NCBI GenBank assembly: GCA_021156245.1
Contig: JAJNBO010000064.1
Coordinates: 1-15,044 of the forward strand
DNA: 15,044 nt
Source: Ramlibacter sp.
GTDB lineage: Bacteria > Pseudomonadota > Gammaproteobacteria > Burkholderiales > Burkholderiaceae_C
Direction of reading: 5' to 3'
Under the pieces are notes generated by a model that was not told where the DNA came from, did not search any database, and saw nothing but the letters and a program-made list of their open reading frames with translations. Positions 12,999-15,044 of the stretch are shown in pieces (positions within the stretch are counted from its first letter, which is position 1; the number at the start of each line of letters is the position of its first letter). A program made the position numbers and the translations under genes.

Positions 12999-15044
12999 AT
13001 GCAGTACACCGTCGCCGTTCGCACCCTGTGCGAGTTCACCGCCAAGCGCGGCGACCTGGACCTGCGGTTCACGCCCACGCCGACCGCTCAGGAAGGCATG
13101 GCCGGCCACCAATTGGTGGCTGGCCGCCGCGGGCCGCTGTACGAAACCGAGATCACCCTGGGCGGCGAGTTCGAGCAGCTCACGGTGCGCGGCCGCGCCG
13201 ACGGCTACGACCCGCCGGCCAACCGGCTGGAGGAGATCAAGACGCATCGTGGCGATCTCGCCAAGCAACCCGCCAACCACCGCATCCTGCACTGGGCGCA
13301 GGCCAAGGTGTACGGATGGCTGCTGTGCGAGAGCCGCGGACTGCGCGAGTTGAAGCTGGCGCTGGTGTATTTCAACGTCACCACGCAGCAGGAGACGACC
13401 TTCGAGGAGACGCACTCCGCCGACGCGCTGCGCGCGTTCTTCGAGACCTGCTGCCGCGACTTCCTGGCCTGGGCGCGACAGGAGCTTGCGCACCGCGGTA
13501 GCCGCGACCAGGGTCTTGCGGCACTGGCCTTCCCGCACCCCTCCTTCCGCACCGGCCAGCGCGATCTGGCCGAATCGGTGTACCGGGGCGCAGCCACCGG
13601 GCGCTGCGTGCTCGCGCAGGCGCCCACGGGGATCGGCAAGACGATCGCTACCGTGTTCTCCATGCTCAAGGCCGCGACGCCGCACGCGCTGGACAAGGTG
13701 TTCTACCTCACGGCCAAGTCGACCGGCCGCCGGCTGGCGCTGGACGCGGCGCAGCAGTTGCGGCACGGGGCAGCGGGGTTGCCCTTGCGCGTGGTGGAGC
13801 TCGTCGCGCGCGACAAGGCGTGCGAGCATAAGGACAAGGCGTGCCACGGCGACGCGTGTCCCCTGGCCCGTGGGTTCTACGACCGCCTGCCGGCAGCGCG
13901 CAGCGAGAGCCTGGCCGCCGGCTGGATGGACGCGCAGGCGCTGCGCGAAGTGGCGCTGAAGCACGGGGTCTGCCCCTACTACCTGGGCCAGGAGGTGTCG
14001 CGCTGGTCCGACCTGGCCGTGGGTGACTACAACTACTGGTTCGACGGCAGCGCCATGCTGTACGCGATGGCGCTGGGCGACGACCTCAAGGTGGGCGTGC
14101 TCGCCGATGAAGCGCACAACCTGGTGGAACGCGCGCGGGCCATGTATTCCGCCGACTTGAGCCAGGGCAGCCTGCGCATCGTGCGTTCGTCCGCGCCCGC
14201 CAACGTCCGCACGGCCCTGGACAAGTTGAGCCGCGGCTTCACCGTGCTGTGCAAGGCGCAGGAGAAGGGGGAACTGGACGCGGTGCCGACCTCCTTCCTC
14301 AATGCCCTCAAGCAGGCCGCAACCGCGCTGGAGGCGCAGCTGGCGGAAGCCGCGCCCGGCACGGCGGACGGCGCGTTGCAGCAGTTCTACTTCGACGTGG
14401 TGGGGTTCCAGCGGCTTGCGGAATCCTTCGGCCCGCACTCGGTGATCGAACTCGCGCAGGAGGCAGGGGCCTTCGGCAAGCCGGCCACGACCGTACGCAT
14501 CCAGAACCTGATCCCTGCGAGCTTCCTGCGGCCACGGTTCGCCGCCGCGCGCACGGTCACCTTGTTCTCCGCCACCCTGAGTCCGCCGCGCTACTACCTG
14601 GACATGCTGGGGCTGCCGGAGAACACCGCGTGCATCGACGTCGAGTCCCCCTTCCACGCCGACCAGCTGGACGTGCAGGTGGTGCGGCGCATCTCCACGC
14701 GCTTTCCGGACCGCGAGCGCTCCGCCGGCCCCATCGCCGATCTCATCGCCGACCGCTTCGCCGCGCAGGCCGGCAACTACCTGGCCTTCTTCAGCAGCTT
14801 CGACTACCTGGACCTGGTGGCATCGGAGTTCCAGCGCCGCTACCCGCAGGTGCCGGCGTGGACGCAGGTGCGCGGCATGGACGAGGGCAGTCGCAACGCC
14901 TTCATCGAGCGCTTCCAGCCGGGGGGCGCCGGCGTCGGGTTCGCTGTGCTGGGAGGCAGCTTCGGGGAAGGCATCGACTTGCGCGGAGACCGCCTGGTGG
15001 GCGCCTTCGTCGCCACCCTGGGGCTGCCGCAGGTGAACCCGCGC
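12999..15044 (+). CDS. ATP-dependent DNA helicase, DinG/XPD type, with N-terminal PD-(D/E)XK nuclease domain (partial)
   Basis: The frame is open from ATG 12999 to the right edge, 682 codons. Residues 1-170 form a RecB/Cas4-like nuclease: Asp68 in GRADGYD, Glu79-Ile-Lys81 in EEIKTH and Gln101-x-x-x-Tyr105 in WAQAKVYG. The helicase follows, with FRTGQRDLAESVY (Q-motif-like), Walker A APTGIGKT at 208-215, DEAH at 370-373, TLFSATLS, and a second RecA lobe with FGEGIDLRGD. Between motifs I and II lie four cysteines (275, 282, 287, 325) spaced as in the XPD/DinG iron-sulfur cluster. Such enzymes unwind DNA 5' to 3' in repair or at displaced strands. The nuclease residues look complete, so it may both unwind and cut. 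About the last 80-100 residues should lie outside the window. Confidence 0.93.
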   Translation, partial: MQYTVAVRTLCEFTAKRGDLDLRFTPTPTAQEGMAGHQLVAGRRGPLYETEITLGGEFEQLTVRGRADGYDPPANRLEEIKTHRGDLAKQPANHRILHWAQAKVYGWLLCESRGLRELKLALVYFNVTTQQETTFEETHSADALRAFFETCCRDFLAWARQELAHRGSRDQGLAALAFPHPSFRTGQRDLAESVYRGAATGRCVLAQAPTGIGKTIATVFSMLKAATPHALDKVFYLTAKSTGRRLALDAAQQLRHGAAGLPLRVVELVARDKACEHKDKACHGDACPLARGFYDRLPAARSESLAAGWMDAQALREVALKHGVCPYYLGQEVSRWSDLAVGDYNYWFDGSAMLYAMALGDDLKVGVLADEAHNLVERARAMYSADLSQGSLRIVRSSAPANVRTALDKLSRGFTVLCKAQEKGELDAVPTSFLNALKQAATALEAQLAEAAPGTADGALQQFYFDVVGFQRLAESFGPHSVIELAQEAGAFGKPATTVRIQNLIPASFLRPRFAAARTVTLFSATLSPPRYYLDMLGLPENTACIDVESPFHADQLDVQVVRRISTRFPDRERSAGPIADLIADRFAAQAGNYLAFFSSFDYLDLVASEFQRRYPQVPAWTQVRGMDEGSRNAFIERFQPGGAGVGFAVLGGSFGEGIDLRGDRLVGAFVATLGLPQVNPR

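Noticed and set aside
12999..13510. Cas4-like nuclease as a hint of a CRISPR or defence locus
   Set aside because: No repeats, cas genes or other defence genes are in the window; the nuclease domain is part of a known chromosomal helicase family.
12969..14657. 562-codon minus-strand open frame opposite the helicase
   Set aside because: The plus strand carries an unmistakable nuclease-helicase here; the minus frame is Arg/Gln/His-rich and lacks motifs.

Overview
The window is 15 kb of very GC-rich DNA with short gaps between genes. Protein content points to a betaproteobacterium, most likely Burkholderiales of the Comamonadaceae kind (Ramlibacter/Variovorax-like). The signs are an orphan Bug/TctC solute-binding protein, a YgiD-type dioxygenase, a TRIC-type UPF0126 membrane protein, and a nuclease-helicase fusion of the DinG/XPD kind. 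This placement is inference from gene families. No rRNA, tRNA, CRISPR array, insertion sequence or prophage gene was seen, so the window looks like ordinary chromosome.

Left part (1-1310): a KANL3/Tex30-type alpha/beta hydrolase (minus strand, cut by the window edge, apparently starting at TTG) is divergent from a lipoprotein c-type cytochrome. A 34-residue single-span membrane protein with a strong Shine-Dalgarno follows.

Minus-strand block (1308-4453): transcription runs from a YgiD-like extradiol dioxygenase, into a MerR regulator with a long TipAS-like C-terminal domain, then an MFS exporter. Between regulator and exporter lies a perfect 17-bp palindrome inside a promoter with a 19-bp spacer, the classic MerR architecture. 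The regulator therefore very probably activates the exporter in response to a small molecule. This is the best-supported regulatory circuit in the window.

Plus-strand block (4499-8365): an exported metallo-beta-lactamase-fold hydrolase, a KTSC-domain protein coupled to it through a Shine-Dalgarno overlapping its stop, a Bug-type periplasmic binding protein, a 49-residue lipoprotein, an unknown 120-residue protein, and an isocitrate lyase/PEP mutase-family enzyme.

Minus-strand block (8368-10394): a DUF1439 (YceB-like) exported protein, a 62-residue lipoprotein, and a serine beta-lactamase-fold hydrolase. The serine hydrolase has no stop codon of its own: its frame stays open through the whole lipoprotein gene.

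Right part (10459-15044): an apparently frameshifted gene of unknown function overlaps (ATGA) the start of an M16 zinc peptidase. The peptidase overlaps the end of a convergent TRIC-family gene by 89 bp. Divergent from that is an ATP-dependent helicase with an N-terminal RecB/Cas4-like nuclease domain and an iron-sulfur cysteine set, cut by the right edge.

I found no wholly new system. The points most worth checking are the MerR operator-promoter, the two places where gene ends look damaged (serine hydrolase C-terminus and the gene at 10459), and the nuclease-helicase fusion.
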